Positions 43,508-53,174 are shown, counted from the stretch's first letter. The stretch is DNA of 64,000 bases from Arthrobacter burdickii (GCF_030433645.1 NZ_JAROCG010000001.1:2170001-2234000), one strand, 5' to 3'. Notes: generated from the letters alone by a model not told the origin. Translations and numbers: made by a program.

Positions 43508-45322
43508 ATGAGCGCACCGTCGACCGCCAGCGAAGCCCGGGGGCTACCCCCGCTGTTGCGGGACGTGCGAGGCGCGCTCGAGAACCTCGCGTTCCCCCTG
43601 GCCCTGCCGAGCTCGGTTGATGCTAGGGAATCCGCGGCAGCTGCCCGTGCGCAGCTGAACGACTACATCCTTCCCAGGTTGGCCAGCCTCGACGCGCCTC
43701 TGATCGCCGTCGTCGGCGGTTCGACGGGTGCCGGAAAGTCCACCCTCGTGAACGCCCTCGTGGGGCGTCCCGTGTCCGGAACGGGCGCCGTCAGGCCCAC
43801 CACGCGCCAGCCGCTCCTGCTCCACCACCCCGACGACGCAGGCTGGTTCGACGACGCCCGCGTGCTGCCGACGCTCAGCCGGGTCCGGCTGGCGGGGGAC
43901 GACGGCGCGGAGGACGCTCCCGCACATCTCCCGGACCCCGTGACGACGCCGAACGCGTCCGGAGAGCGGGGGCACGCCTCCGGGGCGGACACCCTGCTCC
44001 TCCGGCCCACCCGGGCACTTCCGGCCGGCCTCGCACTGCTCGACGCCCCCGACGTCGATTCCATCGCGGACGAGAACCGCAAGCTCGCCGGACAGTTGCT
44101 GGCGGCAGCGGATCTCTGGATCTTCGTGACGACGGCCAACCGCTACGCCGACGCCGTGCCGTGGAAGCTGCTGGCCGAGGCCGGGCGGCGCGACGTCCTG
44201 GTAGCGGTCGTCCTTGATCGCGTCCCGCCCGGCGTGGAGGAGGAGATCAGGGGTGACCTCCTGAACCTGCTGTCCGCCGAGAACCTCGGACACGCTCCCA
44301 TCTTCGTCGTCCCGGAACTTCCCCTCGGCCCCTCGCGCATGCTGCCCGCGGACGCGGTGGTGCCGATCGGCCGGTGGCTGCAGGCCCTTGCCGCCGACGC
44401 CGAGGGGCGCCGGGACATCGCGCGGCGGACCGTGCAGGGCGCCATGCGCGCGCTCGCAGGGCGCATCGATTCGATCGCCGAGGCGGCCACGCAGGAGCAG
44501 GCGGTCGGTGACGCACTGCGCAGCGCGGTCGACGGCGCCTACCGCGACGCGCTGACGGACGTCCTCGCCGCCACCGAGGACGGCAGGCTGCTGCGCGGCG
44601 AAGTGCTGGCCCGCTGGCAGGACTTCGTCGGCACGGGTGAATTCATGCGCGGCCTCGAGTCGAGGATCGGCTGGGCACGGGACCGGGTCAGCGCCTTCTT
44701 CACAGGCCGGCCCGCTCCTTCCGCGACGGTGGCGGACGCCATCGGGAGCGGCCTGCAGACCGTCATCGTGGAGCAGGCGGCGCGCGCGGACGAAGCGACC
44801 CGCAGGCGCTGGCGGGCAGAGCAGGCCGGCAGGGTGCTGCTCGAGGGGGTACCCCCCTGGCGTGCCGAGGACTTCTCCTCCAGCGTGGCCCGCGAGATCC
44901 GGGCCTGGCAGCAGGACCTCCTGCAGCTGGTCCAGGCCGAGGGGGCCGACAAACGGTTCACGGCGCGGATGCTCTCCTTCGGCGTCAACGGGGTCGCGGT
45001 GGCACTGATGGTGGTGGTGTTCGCCTCCACCGGTGGGCTGACCGGTGGTGAGATCGGCATCGCCGGCGCGTCGGCGATCGCGGGCCAGAAACTCCTGGAA
45101 GCGGTGTTCGGCGATGATGCCGTGCGGCGCCTCACGGCGATCGCGCGGAAGAACCTGTCGCAGCGGGTCGACGGCCTGTTCCGCCACGAGCGCGAGGACT
45201 TCGACCGCTGCCTGGAGCCGATGGCCCACCAGACACCGGCGGAGTCGCTACGCGTCCTGGCCCAGCATCTGCGCACGGCGGTTCCGACCGGACTGCCGGC
45301 AGCCGCGGAGGACGAGGCATGA
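43508..45322 (+). CDS. Dynamin-like membrane GTPase, first of a tandem pair
   Basis: A 604-residue protein with a GTPase domain near the N terminus: P-loop GGSTGAGKST at residues 70-79, switch RPTTRQ, and G3-like LLDAPDVDS. Long helical regions follow, then a hydrophobic segment near residues 495-525 (VNGVAVALMVVVFASTGGLTGG) and a helical tail. This is the layout of bacterial dynamin-like proteins such as Streptomyces DynA/DynB and mycobacterial IniA/IniC, which act in pairs at membranes. The start is preceded at six bases by CATGAT, another leaderless-like arrangement. The stop overlaps the next gene by four bases. Confidence 0.85.
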   Translation: MSAPSTASEARGLPPLLRDVRGALENLAFPLALPSSVDARESAAAARAQLNDYILPRLASLDAPLIAVVGGSTGAGKSTLVNALVGRPVSGTGAVRPTTRQPLLLHHPDDAGWFDDARVLPTLSRVRLAGDDGAEDAPAHLPDPVTTPNASGERGHASGADTLLLRPTRALPAGLALLDAPDVDSIADENRKLAGQLLAAADLWIFVTTANRYADAVPWKLLAEAGRRDVLVAVVLDRVPPGVEEEIRGDLLNLLSAENLGHAPIFVVPELPLGPSRMLPADAVVPIGRWLQALAADAEGRRDIARRTVQGAMRALAGRIDSIAEAATQEQAVGDALRSAVDGAYRDALTDVLAATEDGRLLRGEVLARWQDFVGTGEFMRGLESRIGWARDRVSAFFTGRPAPSATVADAIGSGLQTVIVEQAARADEATRRRWRAEQAGRVLLEGVPPWRAEDFSSSVAREIRAWQQDLLQLVQAEGADKRFTARMLSFGVNGVAVALMVVVFASTGGLTGGEIGIAGASAIAGQKLLEAVFGDDAVRRLTAIARKNLSQRVDGLFRHEREDFDRCLEPMAHQTPAESLRVLAQHLRTAVPTGLPAAAEDEA

Positions 45323-47247
45323 GCCGAGACACCGGAGCGGCGGCGGACGCGCTGCTCGCGACCTCCCTCCTGGACGCTCTCGACCGTCTCCAGGAGGCGT
45401 ACGACCTCGGGACGGACCGGCTGCCGCAGGACGAGCTCGAGCGCCTCCACGGCATGCTGGATCGCGCCGGCGCGCGGCGGTCCCTGTCCGCCGACCACAC
45501 GGTCGTGGGTGTGTTCGGACCCACCGGCAGCGGGAAGTCCTCCCTCGTGAACGCCCTGAGCGGTACGGATGCCGCGCGGGTGGCCGCACGGCGTCCGACG
45601 ACGTCGGAACCCCTCGCCCTGGTCTGGGGTCGACGGGGGAGCGATGAGCTGCTCGATTGGCTCGGGGTCAGCCAGCGTGTCCAACTGCCGGAGGGCGCCC
45701 CCCTCGTGACCGGATCCCCCGCCCTGGCATCGCAGGGAAGTACCGCTGCGCTCCGGTCCGCGGGCGCGGCCGTCCTCGTCCTCGACGGGCACGAGGCTCA
45801 CGAGGGTCATGACCGGCACGAGGGGCACGAGGAGCAGGACGGGCGCGACGCACAGGGCGGGCGCGACGCGCAGGGCACCGGCGGGCCGACCGCCGGCCCG
45901 GCTCGGGATGCGTTGACGGGCCTCCGCGGTTTGTTCCGGCGGCGGCGCCGTCCCAAGGCTCCCGCCGTGCCCCAGGTCGCGGCAGCTGTGCGGACGGTCG
46001 CGGCGGACGACGCCCCCGGGCTGATCCTCCTCGACCTCCCCGACTTCGATTCGACCACGCTCGCCCATCGCGAGATCGTTCAGCGACTGGCCGGGCAGGT
46101 CGACGTCCTCCTCTGGGTGGTCGATCCGCAGAAGTACGCCGATGCGGCCCTCCACCACGGATTCCTGCGCGGGCTGGCGACCCACGAGGCTGTGACCGTC
46201 GTGGCACTCAACCAGGCGGACCGCCTGGGCCCCCAGGACCTCGAGGCCGTCACGTCGTCGCTGAGGGGCATCCTGGCCGGTGAGGGACTGTCCGACGTCG
46301 TCGTCCTTCCGGTGTCCGCACGCACCGGCGACGGTGTCACAGGGCTCGCCGACGCCATCCGGACCCTCGCCGAGAGCCGCGCAGCAGCCACTCGGAGGAT
46401 GGCGGCGGACGCTGCGCTCGCGGCTGCGGACCTCCTCCCGTACGCCGGGGAGCAGCCGGTGGCCGGGCCGTCCGGGCAAGCGACGACGGCCCTGTCCGAT
46501 GAACTGGGATCCGCGGCGGGAGTACCGGTGGTGGTCGACGCAGTGCGCAGTGCCTACCGCCGGGATGCGCACGCCGTGGCGGGCTGGCCGGTCACGCGCT
46601 GGCTGGCGGGGCTCCGCCCGGATCCGCTCCGCCGGCTGAACCTCCGGCGGCAGGATATCGCCCCCGACATGCGCCGGTCCTCGCTGCCGCAGGGCCAGCC
46701 GGCACAACGGGCGAAGGTGGACCACGCCCTGCGCGTCTTCGGGGATGCGTCGGCCGCTGGAGCCGTCGAGCCCTGGCACACCTCCATCCGGGACGCCGCG
46801 CGCGGTACGGCTGCCGACCTCACCGATGCCCTCGACTCGGCCGTCACCGGCACCGACCTCGAGACCGGCCGGCGGGCATGGTGGGGGATCTTCGGTCTCC
46901 TGCAGTGGGTCGCCTTCGCCGCGCTCGCGGGGGGACTGGCCTGGCTCGGCGTCCTGGCCGTTCTCGGATTCCTGCAGCTCCCCGCGATCGACGTCCCGCG
47001 GGTGGAGGGGTTCCCGCTTCCCACGCTCCTGATCCTCGGCGGCGTGGTGACCGGCATCCTGCTGGGGGTCATCGCGGCGCTGCTGGCGCGGTGGGGAGCG
47101 GCGCGCCGGGCGTCCCGGGTGCGACGGCGGCTCCTGGCCTCCTGTGCGCGGGTCGCCCAGGAGGTCGTCATGCGGCCCGTGGAGGACGAAGTGGAACGGT
47201 GCAACAGCTTCCGCACCGCGGTCCTGGCGGCGCTTCGGCGCCCCTGA
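45319..47247 (+). CDS. Dynamin-like membrane GTPase, second of a tandem pair
   Basis: A 642-residue protein coupled to the first by ATGA. P-loop GPTGSGKSS is at residues 67-75, switch RRPTTSEP, G3 LLDLPDFDST and G4 VALNQADRLG. An insertion at about 155-205 is rich in His/Glu/Gly/Gln, likely a flexible loop. Two membrane helices near the C terminus (GLLQWVAFAALAGGLAWLGV and LLILGGVVTGILLGVIAALL) end in a basic helical tail. Paired dynamins in Streptomyces support septum stability in sporulation; this organism's role is unknown. Convergent with the metallo-hydrolase gene. Confidence 0.85.
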   Translation: MSRDTGAAADALLATSLLDALDRLQEAYDLGTDRLPQDELERLHGMLDRAGARRSLSADHTVVGVFGPTGSGKSSLVNALSGTDAARVAARRPTTSEPLALVWGRRGSDELLDWLGVSQRVQLPEGAPLVTGSPALASQGSTAALRSAGAAVLVLDGHEAHEGHDRHEGHEEQDGRDAQGGRDAQGTGGPTAGPARDALTGLRGLFRRRRRPKAPAVPQVAAAVRTVAADDAPGLILLDLPDFDSTTLAHREIVQRLAGQVDVLLWVVDPQKYADAALHHGFLRGLATHEAVTVVALNQADRLGPQDLEAVTSSLRGILAGEGLSDVVVLPVSARTGDGVTGLADAIRTLAESRAAATRRMAADAALAAADLLPYAGEQPVAGPSGQATTALSDELGSAAGVPVVVDAVRSAYRRDAHAVAGWPVTRWLAGLRPDPLRRLNLRRQDIAPDMRRSSLPQGQPAQRAKVDHALRVFGDASAAGAVEPWHTSIRDAARGTAADLTDALDSAVTGTDLETGRRAWWGIFGLLQWVAFAALAGGLAWLGVLAVLGFLQLPAIDVPRVEGFPLPTLLILGGVVTGILLGVIAALLARWGAARRASRVRRRLLASCARVAQEVVMRPVEDEVERCNSFRTAVLAALRRP

Positions 47248-47281
47248 ACTCCGGCCGGCGGGCGAGCTGCCCGCGCCGTCG

Positions 47282-47929
47282 TCAGGAGTCCCGGACCGCC
47301 GCGCGGGCGATCGCGTTGTGGCCCGAGCAGATCCAGTCCACGGTTCCCGAGCCGATGCGCTCCGCGAGCACCCCGACGGAACGCGACGCGACCTGCGTGT
47401 CGTTGTTCAGCACGGCGTAGAAGGTCCGGACGCGTCCGTCCTTGGAGACCCGGGCGGCGTCCCCGCTGAACAGCACGCTACGCCACTGGTACGCGTAGTG
47501 GCCGGGAGTGTGGCCCGGGGTGGGGAGATACTCCAGCCCCGGGAAGATCTCGCCGGAGCCGCTCAGCTCCCGGGCGCCGTCGGGGAACGGGACGCGGGCC
47601 ACCCTCTGCAGCACCTTCCGGAAGAGCGTCTTCGGCTTCGTGCGGCCGCGGAGGACATCGGCGTCCTCGCCCCCGATCCACACCGTCGCACCGAGGACCT
47701 CCTGGAGCCGCCGCGCCGCCTGTGCGTGGTCGGCGTCGTAGTGCGTGAGGACGATGTCGGTGACCGGGCCCGTTGTCGCCTCGTTGGCGCGGAGTTCGGC
47801 GATGACGCCGTCGAAACCGGAGGACATGCCCGGGTCGATCACCGCGGTGCGTCCGGCGCCCGAGACCACGAAGCCGTGCGAGCCCTTCTGCTGCTCGAGT
47901 TCGTAGCAATCATCGGCGATGAGGCGCAT
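47282..47929 (-). CDS. Metallo-beta-lactamase fold hydrolase
   Basis: A 215-residue protein. The ATG at 47929 is used because the open frame above it reads as low-complexity and overlaps the next gene. The zinc motif is THYDADHA (HxHxDH with Tyr in place of the second His), with PTPGHTPGHYAY and LFSGDAA supplying further ligands and SGHNAI the last. It belongs to the glyoxalase II-like group. The Tyr in the first motif is unusual and could change the metal site. Substrate unknown. Confidence 0.8.
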   Translation of the reverse strand: MRLIADDCYELEQQKGSHGFVVSGAGRTAVIDPGMSSGFDGVIAELRANEATTGPVTDIVLTHYDADHAQAARRLQEVLGATVWIGGEDADVLRGRTKPKTLFRKVLQRVARVPFPDGARELSGSGEIFPGLEYLPTPGHTPGHYAYQWRSVLFSGDAARVSKDGRVRTFYAVLNNDTQVASRSVGVLAERIGSGTVDWICSGHNAIARAAVRDS

Positions 47930-47979
47930 GGCTGTCCTTGGGCTGATCCGGGGAAGAGGTTGGTCGAACACTACCAACG

Positions 47980-48027
47980 CGACAGCGCTGCCGACAGCAC
48001 TGCCGACAGAGCCTCCGACAGTGCTGC
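47980..48027. repeat. 12-bp tandem repeat upstream of the metallo-hydrolase
   Basis: Four adjacent 12-bp units of the form CGACAGnnCTGC-like (47980-47991, 47992-48003, 48004-48015, 48016-48027) lie in the 119-bp gap between the DUF1697 gene and the hydrolase gene. The third is the most diverged. The array is in the likely leader of the hydrolase transcript. Confidence 0.7.
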
Positions 48028-48048
48028 CGGGTTCCCGGGCCTCCGGGA

Positions 48049-48639
48049 TCAGGCGAGGAGGCGCACGACCTTGTCCACCGTGTTGACGTTCCGCGTGGTG
48101 GACGTCGCCGCGTAGCGTGCCTTCGCGAGCAGCTTCGCGAGCGGGACCTCGGTGGACTGCCCCTTGGGGGAGAACCACCCGATGGCGCTTCCGCCCGCCA
48201 GCACCTCGGGCCGTTCGGCGAGTGCATCGGCGTCGGCGAGGAAGGCCTCGAGGTCCGCGGGAGCCTTGAACAGGGTGACGTAGGTGTGCACGTCGTCCGC
48301 ACCCGCCGGGGGCTGGGGAACCGACGCGGCAATCGCGACGAGTTCGGCCCGGCCGACGACGATGACCCACGCAAGGTAGCCGAAGCGGCGCCGCAGTGCT
48401 TCCTCCACGCACTCGGTGAGCTCGGCAGCGCCGAGCCGGGACGAGCACGTGACGTTGCCGCTGGCGAGCACCGTGGCCACATCGGTGACCGGAAGGGTGG
48501 CGAGCTCCTCGCGGAGCTCCGCCATCCGGACCGTGATCCCGCCGACGTTCACTCCACGCAGGAAGATGGCGTACCGCTGGGTGGCGTCGGGGCCGGCGTC
48601 GGGATCGGCTGTGGACCCGGTGCCGGTGCGGGCGGGCAT
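48049..48639 (-). CDS. DUF1697 family protein
   Basis: A 196-residue protein starting at ATG 48639, one base overlapping the regulator stop (TGATG). After a short disordered lead the DUF1697 opening AIFLRGVNVGGITVRMAELRE and the later VLASGNVTCSS are clear, with FSPKGQSTEVPLAKLL near the end. Function is not known in the family. Translational coupling to the IclR-type regulator suggests one transcript. Confidence 0.85.
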   Translation of the reverse strand: MPARTGTGSTADPDAGPDATQRYAIFLRGVNVGGITVRMAELREELATLPVTDVATVLASGNVTCSSRLGAAELTECVEEALRRRFGYLAWVIVVGRAELVAIAASVPQPPAGADDVHTYVTLFKAPADLEAFLADADALAERPEVLAGGSAIGWFSPKGQSTEVPLAKLLAKARYAATSTTRNVNTVDKVVRLLA

Positions 48640-49355
48640 CACTCCGCCTTGCCGACGGCGAGGGTCAGCTGGCGGGCGGCGTCGGACACCACCTCCGCAT
48701 GGATCCGCCCCGGTTGGCGGGTGAGGCGTTCCATCGGTCCGGAGATCGAGACGGCGGCGATCACGCGCCCCGAAGGACCGCGTACAGGAGCCGATACCGA
48801 GGCCACCCCCGCCTCCCGCTCGCCGAGGCTCTGGGCCCAGCCCCGCCGCCGGACGCCGGCGAGGACGGTGGGCGTGAAGCGCGCGCTCTGCAGTCCCTTG
48901 AGCAGGCGGTCGTGGTCTTCCCATGCGAGGAGGCACTGCGCGGCGGACCCCGCCTTCATGGAGAGCTGCGTCCCGACCGGAATGGTGTCCCGCAGTCCGA
49001 CGGGACGCTCGGCGGAGGCGACGCAGACGCGCCAGTCGCCCTGGCGGCGGAAGAGCTGGGCGCTCTCTCCGGTGGCGTCGCGCAGGCTGAGGAGCACGGG
49101 GCCCGCCGCCGCGATCAGACGGTCCTCGCCGGCGGCGGAGGCGAGCTCCACGATCCTGCTGCCCAGGACGAAGCGCCCCTGGATGTCCCGGCCGACCAGG
49201 CGGTGGTGCGCCAGGGCGAGGGCCAGACGGTGGACGGTGGGCCGGGCGAGGCCCGTCGACGCGACGAGCTGCGCCAGGGTGGTGGGTCCGGCCTCGAGGG
49301 CGTCGAGTACGAGGGCGGCCTTGTCGATGACTCCGACGCCGCTAGAATTGTCCAT
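48639..49355 (-). CDS. ltbR: IclR-family regulator, LtbR/NdgR-like
   Basis: A 238-residue regulator with an N-terminal winged HTH (LAQLVASTGLARPTVHRLALAL) and an IclR effector domain (VGTQLSMKAGSAAQCLLAW, GWAQSLGEREAGVASVSAPV). Its position divergent from leuCD is that of LtbR in Corynebacterium and NdgR in Streptomyces, which control leucine (and other amino acid) genes. ATG 49355 was chosen over 49376 since the family N terminus begins there. A perfect palindrome lies 14 bases upstream. The symbol rests on context plus family. Confidence 0.82.
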   Translation of the reverse strand: MDNSSGVGVIDKAALVLDALEAGPTTLAQLVASTGLARPTVHRLALALAHHRLVGRDIQGRFVLGSRIVELASAAGEDRLIAAAGPVLLSLRDATGESAQLFRRQGDWRVCVASAERPVGLRDTIPVGTQLSMKAGSAAQCLLAWEDHDRLLKGLQSARFTPTVLAGVRRRGWAQSLGEREAGVASVSAPVRGPSGRVIAAVSISGPMERLTRQPGRIHAEVVSDAARQLTLAVGKAE

Positions 49356-49368
49356 AGGATGATATTGC

Positions 49369-49387
49369 CGTCTCATTATCTGAGACG
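49369..49387. promoter_or_regulatory. Palindromic operator candidate between ltbR and leuC
   Basis: CGTCTCA-5 bases-TGAGACG is a perfect 7-bp dyad located 13 bp from the regulator start and about 115 bp before leuC. Divergent placement next to an IclR regulator makes it a likely autoregulatory and leuCD operator. A matching left arm appears before leuB, and a right-arm-like TGAGACA before the ilvB leader. Confidence 0.6.
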
Positions 49388-49501
49388 CAAGCTATGCGGC
49401 TGGCACTCGCCGCACAGCACTGGTTGAGTTGTAGGACCATCAGTCCCGGCAGCGGCCGCCCCACCGGGTCCCGGCCCGCCGGACAGAAAAGGATGATCGT
49501 C

Positions 49502-50971
49502 ATGGGCAAGACACTGGCAGAGAAGGTCTGGGACGCGCACGTGGTCCGCAAGGGCGACGTCGTCGGCGCGGAGGCGCAACCCGACCTCCTCTACATCGAC
49601 CTGCACCTGATCCACGAGGTGACCTCCCCGCAGGCCTTCGAGGGTCTTCGCCTGGCCAACCGGCCCCTCCGGCGTCCTGACCTCACGATCGCGACCGAGG
49701 ACCACAACACGCCGACGATCGACATCGACAAGCCGATCGCCGACCTGACCAGCCGCACGCAGATCGAGACACTGCGTGCCAACTGCAGGGAGTTCGGCGT
49801 CCGCCTGCACTCGCTCGGCGACGCTGAACAGGGCATCGTCCACGTGGTCGGCCCCCAGCTCGGCCTGACGCAGCCGGGACTGACCGTCGTCTGCGGCGAC
49901 TCCCACACCTCTACGCACGGCGCGTTCGGAGCGCTCGCCATGGGCATCGGCACGTCCGAGGTGGAGCACGTCATGGCGACGCAGACCCTCTCCCTGAAGC
50001 CGTTCCGGACCATGGGCATCACGGTGGAGGGGACGCTGAAGCCCGGCGTCACGTCGAAGGACATCATCCTCGCCGTCATCGCCAAGATCGGGACCGGCGG
50101 GGGACAGGGATACGTCCTCGAGTACCGCGGGTCGGCCATCCGCTCGCTGTCGATGGAAGCCCGCATGACCATCTGCAACATGTCCATCGAGGCAGGAGCG
50201 CGTGCCGGCATGGTCGCGCCCGACGACACCACCTTCGAGTACCTGAAGGGCCGGCCGCACGCGCCCCAGGGCGCCGACTGGGACGCCGCCGTCGCCGACT
50301 GGCGCGAGCTGCGCACCGACGACGACGCCGTGTTTGATGCCGAGGTCTTCCTCGACGCGGACGAGCTCGAGCCCTTCGTGACCTGGGGTACCAACCCCGG
50401 GCAGGGCGTCTCCCTCTCGCAGGCCGTCCCCTCGCCCGACGACTTCGCGGACGAGAACGACAAGGCCGCATGCAACCGGGCGCTGGACTACATGGCGCTC
50501 GAGCCGGGTACCCCCATGAAGGACATCCGGGTGGACACCGTCTTCCTCGGTTCCTGCACCAACAGCCGCATCGAGGACCTGCGCATCGCCGCGGACATCA
50601 TCCGGGGCAGGGAGAAGGATCCCGCGATCCGCATGATGGTCGTCCCCGGATCGGCCCGCGTGCGCCTGCAGGCCGAGGCCGAGGGCCTGGACCGCGTGTT
50701 CAAGGACTTCGGTGCGGAGTGGCGGTTCGCCGGCTGCTCCATGTGCCTCGGCATGAACCCGGACCAGCTGGCACCGGGGGAGCGCTGCGCCTCGACCTCG
50801 AACCGCAACTTCGAGGGACGGCAGGGCAAGGGCGGACGCACGCACCTCGTCTCGCCCGTGGTCGCTGCCGCGACAGCCGTCCGTGGCACCCTCAGCTCGC
50901 CGTCGGACCTGGCGCCCCTTCTCCTCGGCACCGGCGCCCATGCCGCCGAGCCCACGATCCCAGCAGCCTAG
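49502..50971 (+). CDS. leuC: 3-isopropylmalate dehydratase large subunit
   Basis: A 489-residue aconitase-type enzyme. The [4Fe-4S] cysteines are in [13 protein letters not shown] and [21 protein letters not shown] and [14 protein letters not shown] are substrate-site signatures. ATG 49502 has AAAAGG nine bases upstream, so the earlier in-frame ATG at 49493 is less likely. Pairs with LeuD, nine bases downstream, to isomerise 2- to 3-isopropylmalate. Confidence 0.97.
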   Translation: MGKTLAEKVWDAHVVRKGDVVGAEAQPDLLYIDLHLIHEVTSPQAFEGLRLANRPLRRPDLTIATEDHNTPTIDIDKPIADLTSRTQIETLRANCREFGVRLHSLGDAEQGIVHVVGPQLGLTQPGLTVVCGDSHTSTHGAFGALAMGIGTSEVEHVMATQTLSLKPFRTMGITVEGTLKPGVTSKDIILAVIAKIGTGGGQGYVLEYRGSAIRSLSMEARMTICNMSIEAGARAGMVAPDDTTFEYLKGRPHAPQGADWDAAVADWRELRTDDDAVFDAEVFLDADELEPFVTWGTNPGQGVSLSQAVPSPDDFADENDKAACNRALDYMALEPGTPMKDIRVDTVFLGSCTNSRIEDLRIAADIIRGREKDPAIRMMVVPGSARVRLQAEAEGLDRVFKDFGAEWRFAGCSMCLGMNPDQLAPGERCASTSNRNFEGRQGKGGRTHLVSPVVAAATAVRGTLSSPSDLAPLLLGTGAHAAEPTIPAA

Positions 50972-50980
50972 GAGAACGCC

Positions 50981-51580
50981 ATGGAGAAGATCACCACCCA
51001 CACCGGCATCGGCGTCCCCCTGCGCCAGAGCAACATCGACACGGACCAGATCATCCCGGCCGTCTATTTGAAGCGGATCACGCGGACGGGCTTCGAGGAC
51101 GCGCTCTTCGCCGGATGGCGGAAGGAAGAGGACTTCATCCTCAACCGCGAGCCCTACTCCCGCGGCTCGGTCCTCGTCGCGGGGCCGGACTTCGGGACCG
51201 GCTCGTCCCGGGAACACGCCGTCTGGGCACTGAAGGACTACGGCTTCAAGGCCGTCCTGTCCTCGCGCTTCGCCGACATCTTCCGCGGCAATTCCGGCAA
51301 ACAGGGGCTCGTCGCCGCCCAGGTGGCGCAGGACGACATCGAGCTCATCTGGAAGATCCTCGAGAACGAGCCGGGCACCACGGTCACGGTGGACCTCGAG
51401 TCGCGGACGGTGCAGTGCGGTCCGGTCAGCGCCCCCTTCCAGATCGACGACTACACGCGCTGGCGCCTGCTCGAGGGACTGGACGACATCGGCCTGACGC
51501 TGCGGCAGGAAGAGCACATCACGGCCTTCGAGGCGAGCCGCCCGTCCTACAAGCCGACCACGCTACCCGTCCGCACCTGA
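50981..51580 (+). CDS. leuD: 3-isopropylmalate dehydratase small subunit
   Basis: A 199-residue partner of Leu[17 protein letters not shown] and the [14 protein letters not shown] substrate loop are characteristic, with [13 protein letters not shown] following. AGGAGAAC lies just before the ATG. Length is typical. The leuCD transcript ends at the hairpin that follows. Confidence 0.97.
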   Translation: MEKITTHTGIGVPLRQSNIDTDQIIPAVYLKRITRTGFEDALFAGWRKEEDFILNREPYSRGSVLVAGPDFGTGSSREHAVWALKDYGFKAVLSSRFADIFRGNSGKQGLVAAQVAQDDIELIWKILENEPGTTVTVDLESRTVQCGPVSAPFQIDDYTRWRLLEGLDDIGLTLRQEEHITAFEASRPSYKPTTLPVRT

Positions 51581-51616
51581 GGCGGTACCCGCACCGTGGC
51601 GCCGCATGGGCGCCGC

Positions 51617-51646
51617 AGCCCGTGACAGTAATGCATGTCACGGGCT
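51617..51646 (+). terminator. Terminator after leuD
   Basis: AGCCCGTGACA (51617-51627) and its exact inverse (51636-51646) form an 11-bp stem with an 8-base loop, 36 bases after the leuD stop. No T run follows. Confidence 0.65.
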
Positions 51647-51812
51647 CCGAGGGCGCCTGCGAGGAATGGCGGCGCATCCGGACGGGTTGCTAACAGCAAA
51701 CAGGGGATGCTCGCAGTACCCTTGTATTTCTGTCTGCTCCGCAGTGCTTCTATGCTTGGAACGAGCATTTTGGCGTCCGCGGGGTTTCAACATAGAAGGA
51801 AAATAGGTATTC

Positions 51813-53162
51813 ATGGGTAGCGTTCTGACCATTCGCGGCGGACTTCCGTTGGCCGGCAAGGTATCCGTCCGCGGTGCGAAGAACCTGGTTCCGAAGGCAA
51901 TGGTCGCCTCATTGCTGGGGAACACGCCCTCGGTCCTGCGCAACGTCCCGGAGATCAAGGACGTCGACGTCGTCACCAGCCTGCTACAGCTGCACGGCGT
52001 CAGGGTGACCAAGGACCCGGTCACCGGCGACCTCACGATGGACCCGAGCGAAGCCAAGATGGCCCGCTTCAAGGACATCGACGCCCACGCCGGCGACTCG
52101 CGCATCCCGATCCTCCTCTGTGGACCCCTGATGCACAGCATCGGTGAGGCCTTCATCCCCGACCTCGGCGGCTGCAAGATCGGCGACCGCCCGATCGACT
52201 ACCACCTCGAGGTCCTCCGCAACTTCGGCGCGGTGGTCGACAAGCGGCCCGGCGGCATCTCCATCTCCGCCCCGAAGGGCCTGCACGGCGCGAAGCTCAC
52301 CCTTCCGTACCCGAGCGTCGGAGCCACCGAGCAGGTGCTCCTCACCGCCATCCGCGCGGAAGGCATCACCGAGCTCTCGGGTGCCGCCGTCGAGCCCGAG
52401 ATCATGGACCTCATCGCCGTCCTGCAGAAGATGGGCGCCATCATCACGGTGCAGACGGACCGCGTCATCCGCATCGAGGGCGTCAAGACCCTCACCGGCT
52501 ACAACCACAAGGCCATCTCCGACCGCAATGAGACGGCGTCCTGGGCCTCGGCGGCGCTGGTGACCAAGGGCGACATCTACGTGGAGGGCGCCCGGCAGCT
52601 CGACCTCACGGCCTTCCTCAACACCTACCGGAAGATCGGGGGCGCCTTCGACGTCGACGACGAGGGCATCCGCTTCTACCACCCGGGCGGCCTCCTGAAG
52701 CCGCTCGTCCTCGAGACCGACGTCCACCCCGGCTTCATGACCGACTGGCAGCAGCCCCTCGTCGTCGCCCTCACACAGGCGTCGGGCGTATCGATCGTCC
52801 ACGAGACCGTCTACGAGAACCGTTTCGGCTTCACCGAAGCCCTGATCCGCATGGGTGCCAACATCCAGGTGCACCGCGAGTGCCTCGGCAGCGTGCCCTG
52901 CCGCTTCGGGCAGCGCAACTTCCTGCACTCGGCCGTCATCTCCGGCCCGACGCAGCTGCGCGGCGCGGACATCGACATCCCCGACCTGCGCGGCGGCTTC
53001 AGCCACCTGATCGCGGCACTCGCTGCGGACGGCGTCTCGCGCGTCACCGGGATCGAGCTGATCAACCGTGGCTACGAGCGCTTCCAGGACAAGCTCGAGG
53101 GCCTGGGCGCCGACTTCGACATCACGGAGGACGCCCCGGCTGCCGCCGTGGCACTCTCCTAG
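51813..53162 (+). CDS. murA: UDP-N-acetylglucosamine 1-carboxyvinyltransferase
   Basis: A 449-residue enzyme for the first committed step of peptidoglycan synthesis. The PEP-site Lys is in GAKNLVPKA (about 23). The catalytic loop reads GGCKIGDRPID with Cys121, the residue attacked by fosfomycin, in place of the Asp found in mycobacteria. GAAGGAAAATAGG precedes the ATG. It heads the run murA-plsC-gpsA-ddl. Confidence 0.96.
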   Translation: MGSVLTIRGGLPLAGKVSVRGAKNLVPKAMVASLLGNTPSVLRNVPEIKDVDVVTSLLQLHGVRVTKDPVTGDLTMDPSEAKMARFKDIDAHAGDSRIPILLCGPLMHSIGEAFIPDLGGCKIGDRPIDYHLEVLRNFGAVVDKRPGGISISAPKGLHGAKLTLPYPSVGATEQVLLTAIRAEGITELSGAAVEPEIMDLIAVLQKMGAIITVQTDRVIRIEGVKTLTGYNHKAISDRNETASWASAALVTKGDIYVEGARQLDLTAFLNTYRKIGGAFDVDDEGIRFYHPGGLLKPLVLETDVHPGFMTDWQQPLVVALTQASGVSIVHETVYENRFGFTEALIRMGANIQVHRECLGSVPCRFGQRNFLHSAVISGPTQLRGADIDIPDLRGGFSHLIAALAADGVSRVTGIELINRGYERFQDKLEGLGADFDITEDAPAAAVALS

Positions 53163-53174
53163 GCGGTCCGGCAC

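Noticed and set aside
44539-46779. 746-codon open frame antisense to the dynamin-like pair
   Set aside because: Spans both GTPase genes in reverse, no motif, compositional artefact.
47930-48448. 173-codon N-terminal extension of the metallo-hydrolase
   Set aside because: The extension reads Arg/Pro-rich, overlaps the DUF1697 gene in another frame and includes a tandem repeat; the true start is ATG 47929.
49376-51517. 713-codon open frame antisense to leuC-leuD
   Set aside because: Shadow of two highly conserved genes.
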